A stretch of 64,000 bases of DNA, taken from contig NZ_AZUK01000001.1 in assembly GCF_000527035.1 (NCBI RefSeq), positions 434,001 to 498,000 on the forward strand, given 5' to 3'. Position 1 is the first letter of the stretch, and each line of letters starts with the position of its first letter. A program made the translations under genes and the position numbers. Below, piece by piece: positions 20,032-28,520 of this stretch. The notes beneath the pieces were generated by a model, which worked only from the letters and a program-made list of their open reading frames with translations, was not told the origin of the DNA and did no database searches. The stretch is from Tolumonas lignilytica (GTDB taxonomy: Bacteria > Pseudomonadota > Gammaproteobacteria > Enterobacterales > Aeromonadaceae).

Positions 20032-20547
20032 TTATAAATCAAAGAGCGACTCTTCCAGTTTATCCAGTTCATCCTTCATCTTCTGGATAAATTTTAGCTT
20101 GCGTAGCGTATCAGCCGCCTCATTGAACTGAGCATCGGCAAGCTGCCGTTCCAGTGACTGAAAATAACGCTGATAATGTTGTTTCACTCGCGACTGAAAC
20201 TGACTGATGGCTGATTCATCCGGTTTATTCTGCAGATCATCCAGCTCTTCACGCCACTCCAGTTGTTCCATCAGAAAGGCCGTATCTTTTACTGTATGTT
20301 GCTCACTGCGCAGATCGATCCCTTGCAACATCAGCAGATATTCAGCGCATGCCAGAGGATTTTTCAGCGTGTTATAGGCATTGTTGATTTCTACCGTTTT
20401 CTGCATAGATGCCAGTTTGATGGCATCAGACTGAGCGGCCACGTTGTCTGGATGAAATTGTCGTTGCAGGTCCCGGTAGCGGACAGACAACTCAGCCGTA
20501 TCAACCGTCAGCGAAACAGGGATCTGAAATAACTCAAAATAATTCAC
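20032..20547 (-). CDS. hscB: Fe-S assembly co-chaperone HscB
   Basis: J-domain protein that delivers IscU to HscA. The N-terminal J domain holds the HPD motif (RQFHPDNVAA) and the conserved NNAYNTLKNPLACAEYLL. The C-terminal three-helix domain (about 85-171) binds IscU. 171 residues, as in E. coli. It is separated from iscA by about 107 bases containing a terminator-like hairpin, wider than other gaps in this operon. Confidence 0.96.
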   Translation of the reverse strand: MNYFELFQIPVSLTVDTAELSVRYRDLQRQFHPDNVAAQSDAIKLASMQKTVEINNAYNTLKNPLACAEYLLMLQGIDLRSEQHTVKDTAFLMEQLEWREELDDLQNKPDESAISQFQSRVKQHYQRYFQSLERQLADAQFNEAADTLRKLKFIQKMKDELDKLEESLFDL

Positions 20548-20574
20548 AAGCTATTCCCTCTGGGGACATAAATG

Positions 20575-20600
20575 AAAAAGGCGCTTAAATGCGCCTTTTA
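20575..20600 (-). terminator. Attenuator-like hairpin between iscA and hscB
   Basis: AAAAGGCGC-ttaaat-GCGCCTTTT: a 9-bp perfect stem with a T-rich 3' arm on the minus strand. Inside an operon, it would lower hscB-hscA-fdx expression relative to iscRSUA. Form is that of an intrinsic terminator. Confidence 0.65.
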
Positions 20601-20654
20601 TCATGTAACAGTGTCGTAAGCGAGTCGAATTCGCATTACGCCGTTAGCGGATAA

Positions 20655-20978
20655 TTAAACGGTGAAACTTTCACCGCATCCACAGGCGTCTTTTACATTC
20701 GGGTTATTAAACTTAAAACCTTCGTTTAAACCTTCTTTGACAAAATCCAGCTCGGTGCCATCCAGATAAGCCAGGCTCTTCGCGTCAATAATGACCTTCA
20801 CGCCCTTATCATCAAAGACTTGATCTTCTTCGCTTATTTCATCAACAAACTCAAGGACATAGGCCATACCGGAGCAACCAGAAGTTTTCACGCCCAGCCG
20901 TAATCCCACACCTTTACCACGATTGGTGAGAAAGCGTTTCACGCGTTCTGCTGCTGAATCCGATAATGTAATAGCCAT
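20655..20978 (-). CDS. iscA: A-type Fe-S carrier IscA
   Basis: Carrier that moves Fe-S clusters to apo-proteins. The three ligand cysteines are C35 (TSGCSGMAY), C99 and C101 (DACGCGESF). 107 residues, the family length. Spacing of 20 bases from iscU places it in the operon. Confidence 0.97.
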   Translation of the reverse strand: MAITLSDSAAERVKRFLTNRGKGVGLRLGVKTSGCSGMAYVLEFVDEISEEDQVFDDKGVKVIIDAKSLAYLDGTELDFVKEGLNEGFKFNNPNVKDACGCGESFTV

Positions 20979-20998
20979 ACGTCCCTACCTTACTAAAC

Positions 20999-21385
20999 TT
21001 AATTCAAACCTTTTTTATGCTTATAGTCAGCAATAGCCGCCTTGATAGCATCTTCAGCCAATATAGAACAGTGAATTTTCACCGGTGGCAATGCTAACTC
21101 TTCAGCAATATCCGTATTTTTAATGGCAGCCGCTTCATCCAGTGTCTTTCCTTTTACCCATTCGGTCACTAGGGAACTGGACGCAATCGCTGAACCACAA
21201 CCATATGTTTTGAATTTGGCATCTTCAATCACGCCGTCTTCATTCACTTTCAATTGCAGTTTCATCACGTCACCACAAGCTGGTGCACCGACCATACCTG
21301 TTGCAACACTTGGATCATCCTTATCGAAGGAACCAACGTTGCGCGGGTGTTCGTAATGATCAATAACCTTTTCACTGTAAGCCAT
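20999..21385 (-). CDS. iscU: Fe-S cluster scaffold IscU
   Basis: Scaffold on which IscS-derived sulfur and iron form the cluster. Ligands C37, D39, C63 and C106 are all present (APACGDV, YGCGSA, IHCSI). The HscA recognition motif LPPVK is at 99-103. 128 residues, as in E. coli. It follows iscS by 18 bases. Confidence 0.98.
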   Translation of the reverse strand: MAYSEKVIDHYEHPRNVGSFDKDDPSVATGMVGAPACGDVMKLQLKVNEDGVIEDAKFKTYGCGSAIASSSLVTEWVKGKTLDEAAAIKNTDIAEELALPPVKIHCSILAEDAIKAAIADYKHKKGLN

Positions 21386-21403
21386 AATATGTTCCCCTAA
21401 CTA

Positions 21404-22618
21404 TCAGTGACTAACCCACTCGACCTTGCTGAGGTCAATCCCTTCTTTAAACATATCCCACAATGGCGACAGATCACGCAGTTTCCCAATGGAATTACGG
21501 ATCAGACCAATTGCGTAATCAATTTCTTCTTCCGTCGTGAAACGACCGACACTGAAACGGATAGAACTGTGTGCCAGTTCGTCATTCAAACCCAATGCTC
21601 GCAGCACGTAGGAAGGTTCAAGACTTGCTGACGTACAGGCTGAACCGGAAGAAACCGCTAAATCTTTCAGCGCCATCATCAGTGACTCACCTTCGACATA
21701 AGCAAAACTGATATTCAGATTGCCATCCACACGATGCGTCATCGAACCGTTAACAAAAACCTGTTCAATGTCTTTCAGGCCATTGTACAGACGATCACGT
21801 AAGGCTTTGACACGCACGGCTTCTTCAGCCATTTCAATTTTAGCGATACGGAAAGCTTCACCCATCCCGACGATCTGATGTGTTGGCAACGTACCGGAAC
21901 GCATGCCACGTTCATGACCACCGCCATGCATTTGAGCTTCCAGACGTACACGCGGTTTACGACGGACGTACAAGGCACCGATCCCTTTCGGACCATAGAC
22001 TTTGTGCGCAGACAATGACAGCAGGTCGATTTTCATGGCATCGACATCGATAGCCACTTTGCCTGCACTTTGCGCTGCATCGACATGGAACAGAATTTTA
22101 CGGGCGCGGCATAACTCGCCAATCGCGGCCAGATCCTGAATCACACCAATTTCATTGTTTACATGCATGATGCTGACCAGAATGGTATCGGGGCGCATTG
22201 CTGTTTCGATTTGCTGTAATGTAAACAACCCATCAGACTGCGGCTCGAGATAGGTCACTTCGTAGCCTTCAGACTCCAGATGACGGCACGTATCCAGCAC
22301 AGCTTTATGCTCGGTTTTGCTGGTAATGATGTGCTTACCCTGTTTCTGATAGAAATGAGCAGCGCCTTTGATAGCCAGATTATTGGATTCAGTCGCACCA
22401 GAGGTAAATACGATCTCACGCGGATCGGCGCCAATCAAATCAGCAACATGATTACGCGCTTCATCTACCGCCTCTTCAGCCTGCCAGCCGAAACGGTGCG
22501 AACGCGATGCCGGATTGCCAAAATTGCCATCGATGGTTAAACATTGCATCATTTTTTCAGCAACACGCGGATCGACGGGACAAGTTGCTGAATAATCAAG
22601 ATAAATCGGGAGTTTCAT
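21404..22618 (-). CDS. iscS: Cysteine desulfurase IscS
   Basis: PLP enzyme that takes sulfur from cysteine for Fe-S clusters, tRNA thiolation and other pathways. PLP lysine is K206 ([10 protein letters not shown]) and the persulfide cysteine is C328 ([14 protein letters not shown]). 404 residues, as in E. coli. It starts right after the iscR stop. Confidence 0.98.
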   Translation of the reverse strand: MKLPIYLDYSATCPVDPRVAEKMMQCLTIDGNFGNPASRSHRFGWQAEEAVDEARNHVADLIGADPREIVFTSGATESNNLAIKGAAHFYQKQGKHIITSKTEHKAVLDTCRHLESEGYEVTYLEPQSDGLFTLQQIETAMRPDTILVSIMHVNNEIGVIQDLAAIGELCRARKILFHVDAAQSAGKVAIDVDAMKIDLLSLSAHKVYGPKGIGALYVRRKPRVRLEAQMHGGGHERGMRSGTLPTHQIVGMGEAFRIAKIEMAEEAVRVKALRDRLYNGLKDIEQVFVNGSMTHRVDGNLNISFAYVEGESLMMALKDLAVSSGSACTSASLEPSYVLRALGLNDELAHSSIRFSVGRFTTEEEIDYAIGLIRNSIGKLRDLSPLWDMFKEGIDLSKVEWVSH

Positions 22619-22621
22619 TAT

Positions 22622-23125
22622 TTACTCCATTAAACTTTCGATAATTGAATCTGCATTCATCATTTTACGCGATGACTGAGCAGCATTCTGATGTTTGTTC
22701 TGCTGTTCTGCCACACTCTTCACTTCAGCCTGACGCACCAGTTCGCCCAGTGTAATTTCATTCAGGAAATCGCTGATACGTGCGCTCAGGTCACGCCAAA
22801 GTGAATGAGTCAGGCATTGAACCCCGCCCTGACAACCACTTTCGCCATGACAGCGGGTAGCATCGACCGATTCGTTCACGGCCGCAATAATTTTTCCGAC
22901 AGCAATCTTATCGGCATCGTCACCCAGGCGATAACCGCCACCGGGTCCACGTACGCTGGAAACCAGACCTTGCTTACGCAAACGCGCGAAAAGCTGTTCC
23001 AGATAGGAAAGAGAAATCCCCTGCCGTTCTGAAATATCCGCCAGAGGAACCGGCCCCAGCTCAGCATGTAAGGCAACATCCAGCATTGCTGTTACCGCAT
23101 AGCGTCCTTTTGAAGTCAGTCTCAT
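22622..23125 (-). CDS. iscR: Fe-S-sensing transcriptional regulator IscR
   Basis: Rrf2-family repressor that binds a [2Fe-2S] cluster and autoregulates the isc operon. The winged helix spans about 1-80 ([29 protein letters not shown]). Cluster ligands are C92, C98, C104 and H107 ([17 protein letters not shown]). I use ATG at 23125 (167 residues, [11 protein letters not shown], the canonical start) rather than the in-frame ATG three codons upstream. Two operator-like sites lie in its promoter. Confidence 0.96.
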   Translation of the reverse strand: MRLTSKGRYAVTAMLDVALHAELGPVPLADISERQGISLSYLEQLFARLRKQGLVSSVRGPGGGYRLGDDADKIAVGKIIAAVNESVDATRCHGESGCQGGVQCLTHSLWRDLSARISDFLNEITLGELVRQAEVKSVAEQQNKHQNAAQSSRKMMNADSIIESLME

Positions 23126-23165
23126 GGCTTGCATACCTGTCTGTTTATGATAGGCTCATGCTGTC

Positions 23166-23190
23166 ATAACCTACTTTTTCAGTCAAGTAT
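23166..23190 (-). promoter_or_regulatory. IscR type 1 operator, promoter-proximal
   Basis: A 25-bp imperfect palindrome starting ATACTTGACT and ending GTAGGTTAT on the minus strand. It matches the IscR type 1 pattern and includes a TTGACT that would serve as the -35 of the iscR promoter, about 41 bases upstream of the ATG. A clear -10 is not obvious. Confidence 0.7.
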
Positions 23191-23215
23191 TATTCCTACT
23201 AAAAGACTCAACTAT
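23191..23215 (-). promoter_or_regulatory. Second IscR-type operator, overlapping the trmJ end
   Basis: Directly adjacent to the first site, ATAGTTGAGT...AGTAGGAAT on the minus strand follows the same pattern with more mismatches. It overlaps the trmJ stop codon. Tandem IscR sites at the isc promoter are known in E. coli. Confidence 0.55.
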
Positions 23216-23945
23216 TCCGCGATGTTTTCTGCACTGACGTTAAAATCCCACGCAAAATATTTAACTCATTATTGTCAGGCCGTAATCGAGTAAACATCCG
23301 GCGCAGGCGCATCATGACATGCCCAGGGTGATCCGAGTGTAAAAACTGTGTTTGACGCAGTGTCTCTTCAAGATGGGTATAGAACAGCTCCATAGAGGCT
23401 TGAGGCGGATATTCATTTGCATCGTCGTCAGCAGGCAATTCCACCGTCTCCTGTTGCGCCAGCCAAGACATCCGGATTTCATAACACAGTGTTTGTACTG
23501 CCATAGCGACATTGAGCGAACTGTATTCAGGATTAGCCGGAATATTGACGTGATAGTGACATTGCTGAAGTTCTTCGTTCGTCAGTCCGGTTCGCTCCCG
23601 ACCAAAAACCAGCGCCACCGTACCTGAAACTGCACCCGCTGTTAATTTTTGCCCAGCCTGGCGCGGATCCAGCATCGGCCAGCTCAATGTCCGGGATCGG
23701 GCACTGGTACCAATCACTAATGCGCAATCGGCTATGGCATCGGCCAGTGTTGGAACAATTCGTAAATTTGCCAGAATATCAACGGCACCCGCAGCCAGCG
23801 CCGTCGATTTGCCATCAGGGGCTTGCACAGGATCAACCAATACCAGTTGTGACAATCCCATGGTTTTCATTGCTCTGGCGGCAGAACCAATATTGCCGGT
23901 ATGAGACGTATTCACCAGAATAATGCGTATATTTTCCAGCATCAT
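23208..23945 (-). CDS. trmJ: tRNA (cytidine/uridine-2'-O-)-methyltransferase TrmJ
   Basis: SPOUT-class enzyme that 2'-O-methylates position 32 of tRNAs. The trefoil-knot motifs are [22 protein letters not shown] at the N terminus (first part of the fold), [16 protein letters not shown] and the [14 protein letters not shown] segment. 245 residues, as in E. coli (246). Two adjacent ATGs (23945, 23942) are possible. It lies upstream of iscR, the arrangement seen in E. coli. Confidence 0.95.
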   Translation of the reverse strand: MMLENIRIILVNTSHTGNIGSAARAMKTMGLSQLVLVDPVQAPDGKSTALAAGAVDILANLRIVPTLADAIADCALVIGTSARSRTLSWPMLDPRQAGQKLTAGAVSGTVALVFGRERTGLTNEELQQCHYHVNIPANPEYSSLNVAMAVQTLCYEIRMSWLAQQETVELPADDDANEYPPQASMELFYTHLEETLRQTQFLHSDHPGHVMMRLRRMFTRLRPDNNELNILRGILTSVQKTSRNS

Positions 23946-23985
23946 GACTACCTGTTATGCGTTATCAGCCCGCATGCTATCACAA

Positions 23986-24510
23986 TCAGCTGGTTGCAGC
24001 GCATTCTCGGGTTATTTCTGGTGTTTCAATGCCTTTTTGAACAAACAACGCCAGATCATTCAACGCCAGACGAATAATCTTGGGTAATTCGTCCAGATCC
24101 AGACTATCAATCAGATTTTTCACTTCCAGACCTAACTCAGTATCCCCTTCAATGCGCAAGCGACGCTGGAAAAAAAGACTGTCCGGATCTTCTTTCCGCC
24201 CTGCAATCAGGATCAAATCATTCAATCCAGCCGCAAAGCTGACATCACAGACATCGCTGTGTTCCTGAACTAACAATTTTCCTTGTTGTAACGAAATAAA
24301 GCAGCTCAGTTGCAAATCATCGACTGAAACCTTCAGAAATCGCGATTCCAGAAAATCAAAATCTCCGTCACTGAGGGCTTCTTTGAATATTCGTTGCAGA
24401 ATAAAAACCAAAGCTGCCTTTTTAATTGAAAATGGGATAAATGAAACCGGTAATCGTAAAAACTGCGGTGCTTGCAGAACCAGCTTGTGGTGTAAATTTT
24501 TCAGCAACAT
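23986..24510 (-). CDS. ubiT: Oxygen-independent ubiquinone biosynthesis accessory factor UbiT (SCP2 domain)
   Basis: Lipid-binding SCP2-fold protein needed for ubiquinone synthesis without oxygen, probably holding the isoprenoid intermediate. I choose ATG at 24510, behind AAAGGAG, which gives 174 residues, the size of E. coli UbiT (YhbT). The open frame extends to 24615, but that part lacks a ribosome site and family similarity. The SCP2 domain is about 35-135 (LESRFLKVSVDDLQLSCFIS). Divergent from ubiUV, sharing a 183-base promoter region. Confidence 0.93.
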   Translation of the reverse strand: MLLKNLHHKLVLQAPQFLRLPVSFIPFSIKKAALVFILQRIFKEALSDGDFDFLESRFLKVSVDDLQLSCFISLQQGKLLVQEHSDVCDVSFAAGLNDLILIAGRKEDPDSLFFQRRLRIEGDTELGLEVKNLIDSLDLDELPKIIRLALNDLALFVQKGIETPEITRECAATS

Positions 24511-24693
24511 AAATGCTCCTTTAATCAATGCACCGGATCTAATCACAGCCCAGATCCCAACATCCTGCCCCATATCAAACTTAAAGCAAATTGTCGGAAT
24601 TAAGACAGAGTGCATAAGGATCTGGGGTTAAGTCAAAAAGTCATCCCGTCTGAATGTTTACAATAATGCTATTCACATAATAAGAGTAAAGTC

Positions 24694-25689
24694 ATGGAGC
24701 TATTGTGTCCGGCGGGAAATCTGCCAGCCCTCAAGACAGCCATCGATAATGGCGCAGATGCGGTTTACATCGGTTTTAAAGATGATACCAATGCCCGTCA
24801 TTTTGCCGGGCTGAATTTTGATGATAAGAAACTGCAACGCGCTGTCGATTATGTCCACCAGCATCAGCGAAAGCTGCATATTGCCATCAATACCTTCGCA
24901 CATCCCGGCAGCGCCCAACGCTGGCAATTGGCGGTAGACCGTGCAGTGGATCTTGGTGCTGATGCATTGATCATCGCGGATATTGCTGTGCTCAATTATA
25001 CGCACCAACACTACCCAGATCAGGAAATTCACCTGTCGGTGCAGGCATCAGCCACCAATAGTGCCGCCGTCCGCTTTTATAAAGAGAATTTCAACATTCA
25101 GCGGGTTGTTTTGCCTCGTGTATTATCCATGCATCAGGTTCGCCAGCTTTCCCGAGAGACCGATGTTCCCTTGGAAGTATTTGCTTTCGGTAGCCTCTGT
25201 ATCATGGCTGAAGGCCGTTGCTACCTTTCATCGTATCTGACGGGAGAAAGCCCAAATACTGTTGGTGCCTGTTCACCAGCAAAATATGTGCGTTGGGAAG
25301 AAACAGCCAAAGGACTCGAATCACGCTTAAACGGTGTTCTGATTGACCGCTATCAGCAAGGTGAAAATGCAGGTTACCCCACCCTTTGCAAGGGACGGTA
25401 TGAAGTGGAAGGCCATACCTACCATACGCTGGAAGAGCCCACGAGTCTGAATACGTTATCACTGCTTCCCGAGTTGTTTGAAACCGGTGTGACTTCAGTA
25501 AAAATCGAAGGCCGCCAGCGAAGCCCTGCCTATGTTGAGCAAGTGACGAAAGTCTGGCGCGCAGCCATTGATGCGTATCAGAAAAATCCGGCTCAATATC
25601 AGGTCAGCAGCGAATGGGATAAACAGCTTGCTGCGGTTTCTGAAGGTAGCCAGACAACATTGGGTGCCTATCATCGGCAGTGGCAATAA
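24694..25689 (+). CDS. ubiU: Oxygen-independent ubiquinone hydroxylation protein UbiU (U32 family)
   Basis: Peptidase-U32-like [4Fe-4S] protein that works with UbiV to hydroxylate the ubiquinone ring without O2. All four cluster cysteines are at the E. coli positions: C169, C176, C193 and C232 (SLCIMAEGRC, VGACSP, TLCKGR). 331 residues, identical in length to the E. coli protein. First gene of the ubiUV pair. Confidence 0.96.
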   Translation: MELLCPAGNLPALKTAIDNGADAVYIGFKDDTNARHFAGLNFDDKKLQRAVDYVHQHQRKLHIAINTFAHPGSAQRWQLAVDRAVDLGADALIIADIAVLNYTHQHYPDQEIHLSVQASATNSAAVRFYKENFNIQRVVLPRVLSMHQVRQLSRETDVPLEVFAFGSLCIMAEGRCYLSSYLTGESPNTVGACSPAKYVRWEETAKGLESRLNGVLIDRYQQGENAGYPTLCKGRYEVEGHTYHTLEEPTSLNTLSLLPELFETGVTSVKIEGRQRSPAYVEQVTKVWRAAIDAYQKNPAQYQVSSEWDKQLAAVSEGSQTTLGAYHRQWQ

Positions 25690-25698
25690 GGAATGAAC

Positions 25699-26577
25699 AT
25701 GAATTTCTCCCTTGGTCCCTTACTGTATTACTGGACAAAAACGGACGTTGAAAATTTTTATCAGCAGGCAAGCCAAAGTTCCGCGACAGATATTTACCTC
25801 GGCGAAACGGTCTGTAGTAAACGCCGGGAAATGAAATTAACCGACTGGCTCGATCTTGCCCGTGAACTGCAAAATAAAGGAAAACGCGTCATTCTCTCAA
25901 CGCTTGCCTTGATTCAAAGCCCATCAGAGCTAAAGGAAATGCAGCGCTGGATCAATAACGGCAGTTGTATGATTGAAGCCAATGATCTCGGCGCTGTTCA
26001 ATTAGCTTATGAGCAGAACGTGCCCTTTGTCTGTGGTCCTGCCATCAATTGTTATAACACGGATGTAATTGAGCTACTGGTTGCGAAAGGCATGCAGCGT
26101 TGGGTGATGCCTGTCGAACTTTCGCGCGATTGGCTCTCAGAGTTATTGCAGGAATGTACGGAGCGCGGATTACGCGAAAAATTTGAGGTTGAAGTATTTG
26201 CGTACGGCCACCTGCCATTGGCCTATTCAGCACGTTGTTTTACTGCCCGAGCCTTAAACAGGGCAAAAGACGATTGTCAGTTGGCGTGTCTACAATATCC
26301 GCAAGGATTAGCCGCTGAAAGTCAGGAAGGTGAGCAAGTCTTCACGCTGAATGGTATTCAAACGCAATCTGGTCATTGCTATAATCTAATCAACCAATTA
26401 TCTGAAATGGAGGAGTTAGTCGATGTAGTACGTCTCAGCCCTGAGCCCAATACACTTGACTGGCTAGATATATTTCAGAAAAAGTCAAAAGATTCAAATC
26501 CGGAAAAATTACCAACAAACCACTCAAATGGATATTGGTTAAATATTGCCGGGATGAATTTACTAACGGATAATTAA
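25699..26577 (+). CDS. ubiV: Oxygen-independent ubiquinone hydroxylation protein UbiV (U32 family)
   Basis: Partner of UbiU in an Fe-S heterodimer. Ligand cysteines fall at C39, C180, C193 and C197 (ETVCSK, SARCFT, DDCQLAC) when the second ATG (25699) is used. That start also gives the E. coli length of 292 and proper spacing from AAGGA; the ATG at 25693 touches that site. Nine bases separate it from ubiU. Confidence 0.95.
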   Translation: MNFSLGPLLYYWTKTDVENFYQQASQSSATDIYLGETVCSKRREMKLTDWLDLARELQNKGKRVILSTLALIQSPSELKEMQRWINNGSCMIEANDLGAVQLAYEQNVPFVCGPAINCYNTDVIELLVAKGMQRWVMPVELSRDWLSELLQECTERGLREKFEVEVFAYGHLPLAYSARCFTARALNRAKDDCQLACLQYPQGLAAESQEGEQVFTLNGIQTQSGHCYNLINQLSEMEELVDVVRLSPEPNTLDWLDIFQKKSKDSNPEKLPTNHSNGYWLNIAGMNLLTDN

Positions 26578-26587
26578 TAAAGAAAAG

Positions 26588-27646
26588 ATGATGAAAGAAT
26601 ACAAGTACAACATTGAATTCATGCGAGCAGTAGCAATACTGCTTGTTGTTTTCACACACATTCCTATGCAAAATTTTTTCACTCAAGTGGATAATAACAC
26701 CTTTTCGCTACAGCGATTATTTTTTGTTTTATTCCAGAACGGAACAGTCGTTTTTGTCTTTATCTCCGGATATCTATTTAACCTATTAAATAAGAATCTA
26801 AAATACAAAGATTATATTTTAAAAAAAATAAAATACGTAATATCCCCCTATATTATCATATTCACTTGTTGTCTTTTTTTAAGATGGCAGATAAATCCCG
26901 ATAACATCCCTTTATTTTTAAGGCACGCAAACCCAACAACAACCATATTATTAAGCTATGTTTTTAATGGTTGGGTGCTTGTGCCTCTATGGTATATACC
27001 AATGATTACTCTTTTTTTTATCGCAGCACCCATCATAAAATGGATAACAAACTCGAGGCATTGCTTGTTATTTGTCTTAATAAGCTTAGCAATAAGCTTT
27101 GTAACTTTGCGCCCATGGGAAAATTACAACCCGACCTTATCTTTTATTCATTTTTTTGGGATTTATTTACTTGGCTGCTTTCTAGCCAAAGAAAACTCAA
27201 AAATAACATTTACATCAAACAAGACAACACTAACTCTTTTTCTTTTATTTTTTCTATCCATAATAGGATCTTACAGGTCACTTGAAAAAATCAACCTGAC
27301 ATCTTACTTTGAATTGCAAGTTATATACAAAGAAATAGTTATAGACTGGATGACAATTCAAAAAACAATATTATGCCTCATTCTTTACAGTATCTCACAA
27401 AAAAAATACACCAAGAGTCATTGGTTAATAAAATTAATAGCAGATTATAGTTTTGGTGTTTTTTTTATTCACGAAATTTTAATCATTCTCCTTTTCAAAG
27501 CATGGAAGTTAATGACAGGTGTGTCATCTACTAATAGTATCACATTCATACCAACAGGTTTTTTTGTTTTCACAATAAGTATATTGATGGTTCACATTGC
27601 AAAAATGATTCTGAAAGGGAAAAGCAGATATGTCATCGGGTGTTAA
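26588..27646 (+). CDS. Membrane acyltransferase of the AT3 (OafA/WecH-like) family
   Basis: Multi-pass inner-membrane protein predicted to acylate a glycan or lipid-linked sugar on the outer side. The N terminus has the AT3 hallmark R-X10-H (R13 and H24 in EFMRAVAILLVVFTHIP), and about ten hydrophobic segments follow. 352 residues is the bare AT3 core; the C-terminal SGNH domain found in many OafA proteins is missing, but a separate esterase-type gene follows and overlaps by 17 bases. The gene is strikingly AT-rich next to ubiV, so it was probably acquired. It starts 10 bases after ubiV with a weak ribosome site. Substrate unknown. Confidence 0.85.
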   Translation: MMKEYKYNIEFMRAVAILLVVFTHIPMQNFFTQVDNNTFSLQRLFFVLFQNGTVVFVFISGYLFNLLNKNLKYKDYILKKIKYVISPYIIIFTCCLFLRWQINPDNIPLFLRHANPTTTILLSYVFNGWVLVPLWYIPMITLFFIAAPIIKWITNSRHCLLFVLISLAISFVTLRPWENYNPTLSFIHFFGIYLLGCFLAKENSKITFTSNKTTLTLFLLFFLSIIGSYRSLEKINLTSYFELQVIYKEIVIDWMTIQKTILCLILYSISQKKYTKSHWLIKLIADYSFGVFFIHEILIILLFKAWKLMTGVSSTNSITFIPTGFFVFTISILMVHIAKMILKGKSRYVIGC

Positions 27647-28469
27647 ACTTTTATTAGTGCTATCGTTATTAATTTGTGGCTGTGATAGTTCCAATAATGA
27701 TGTTTTGTCTAGCGGTGAAACTAAAACTCTACACTCCATGGTTGATGTACCTATATTGTGTAATGGTAAACCACTAAATAAGGCGGTTGTGATATTTTCT
27801 TTTGGTCAATCGATTGCATCTAATTTTAATGAATTCAAGTACCCATCGAATAACCATATATTCACCATTAAAAATGGGGAGTGTGTCGTTGCGCAAGATC
27901 CACTGCCCATTGCAGATGGTATCAATGGGAGTATGTGGATGCCGCTGGGTAGAAAAATAATTGAAAATGGACTGTCAAAAAATGTTCTTTTAATATCAAT
28001 AGGAGTAGGTGGTAGCTCTATAGACAGATGGAAATCCGGAGGAAATTTATCTCAGCATTTGAAAAATAATCTTGAGTTTATAAACAGGTTAAAAATCCCA
28101 GTAAGTCTTTTTCTATGGCATCAAGGTTCATCGGATATAGGCACCTCTGGTGATAATTATATAAATAAGTTTATGGATATTACAAAGCTGATTCGATCTC
28201 TTGGTTTCAATGCCCCTATTCTGGTTGCTATACATTCTCAATGTTTTAATATATATGATAAAAACATTGAGAATGCGCAAAGAATGTTAGGCATCTTCCA
28301 CGACAGAGGTCTTTATGAAGGTGCCAATACGAACATTTTAGATAGTTCATTTCGTTTTGATAATTGTCATCTAAACAAAATGGGACAAGAAAAGGCTGCG
28401 GATCTATGGCTTAATGCCATTAAAAATCAAGATAAGCTGCTCTCATGGTTAAGTTTAAATCTAAAATAA
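27630..28469 (+). CDS. SGNH/SASA-type carbohydrate esterase lipoprotein
   Basis: Predicted acetylesterase or acyl-transfer partner on the periplasmic side. A lipoprotein signal ends ICGC with C18 as acceptor; Asp at +2 is the classic signal for inner-membrane retention. Catalytic blocks are FGQS (S61, nucleophile), GGSS (127-130), WHQGSSD (163-169, typical of sialate-O-acetylesterase-like enzymes) and DNCH (D244, H247). It overlaps the acyltransferase by 17 bases, pointing to coupled translation and shared function. AT-rich like its partner. The exact family assignment is from motifs only. Confidence 0.75.
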   Translation: MSSGVKLLLVLSLLICGCDSSNNDVLSSGETKTLHSMVDVPILCNGKPLNKAVVIFSFGQSIASNFNEFKYPSNNHIFTIKNGECVVAQDPLPIADGINGSMWMPLGRKIIENGLSKNVLLISIGVGGSSIDRWKSGGNLSQHLKNNLEFINRLKIPVSLFLWHQGSSDIGTSGDNYINKFMDITKLIRSLGFNAPILVAIHSQCFNIYDKNIENAQRMLGIFHDRGLYEGANTNILDSSFRFDNCHLNKMGQEKAADLWLNAIKNQDKLLSWLSLNLK

Positions 28470-28476
28470 CCATTTT

Positions 28477-28501
28477 AGAAAGGCATCCGATGGATGCCTT
28501 T
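28477..28501. terminator. Bidirectional terminator between the esterase gene and nlpI
   Basis: GAAAGGCATCC / GGATGCCTTTC, an 11-bp stem with a 3-base loop, lies between convergent genes. T-rich flanks are present on both sides, so it can stop both transcripts. Confidence 0.8.
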
Positions 28502-28520
28502 CTTCATAGTCTAACCAGTC

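Noticed and set aside
24511-24615. N-terminal extension of ubiT
   Set aside because: No ribosome site, and the shorter form gives exactly the E. coli length with AAAGGAG upstream.
24511-24693. FNR box in the ubiT/ubiU spacer
   Set aside because: Expected from E. coli biology, but I found no TTGAT-N4-ATCAA match good enough to report.
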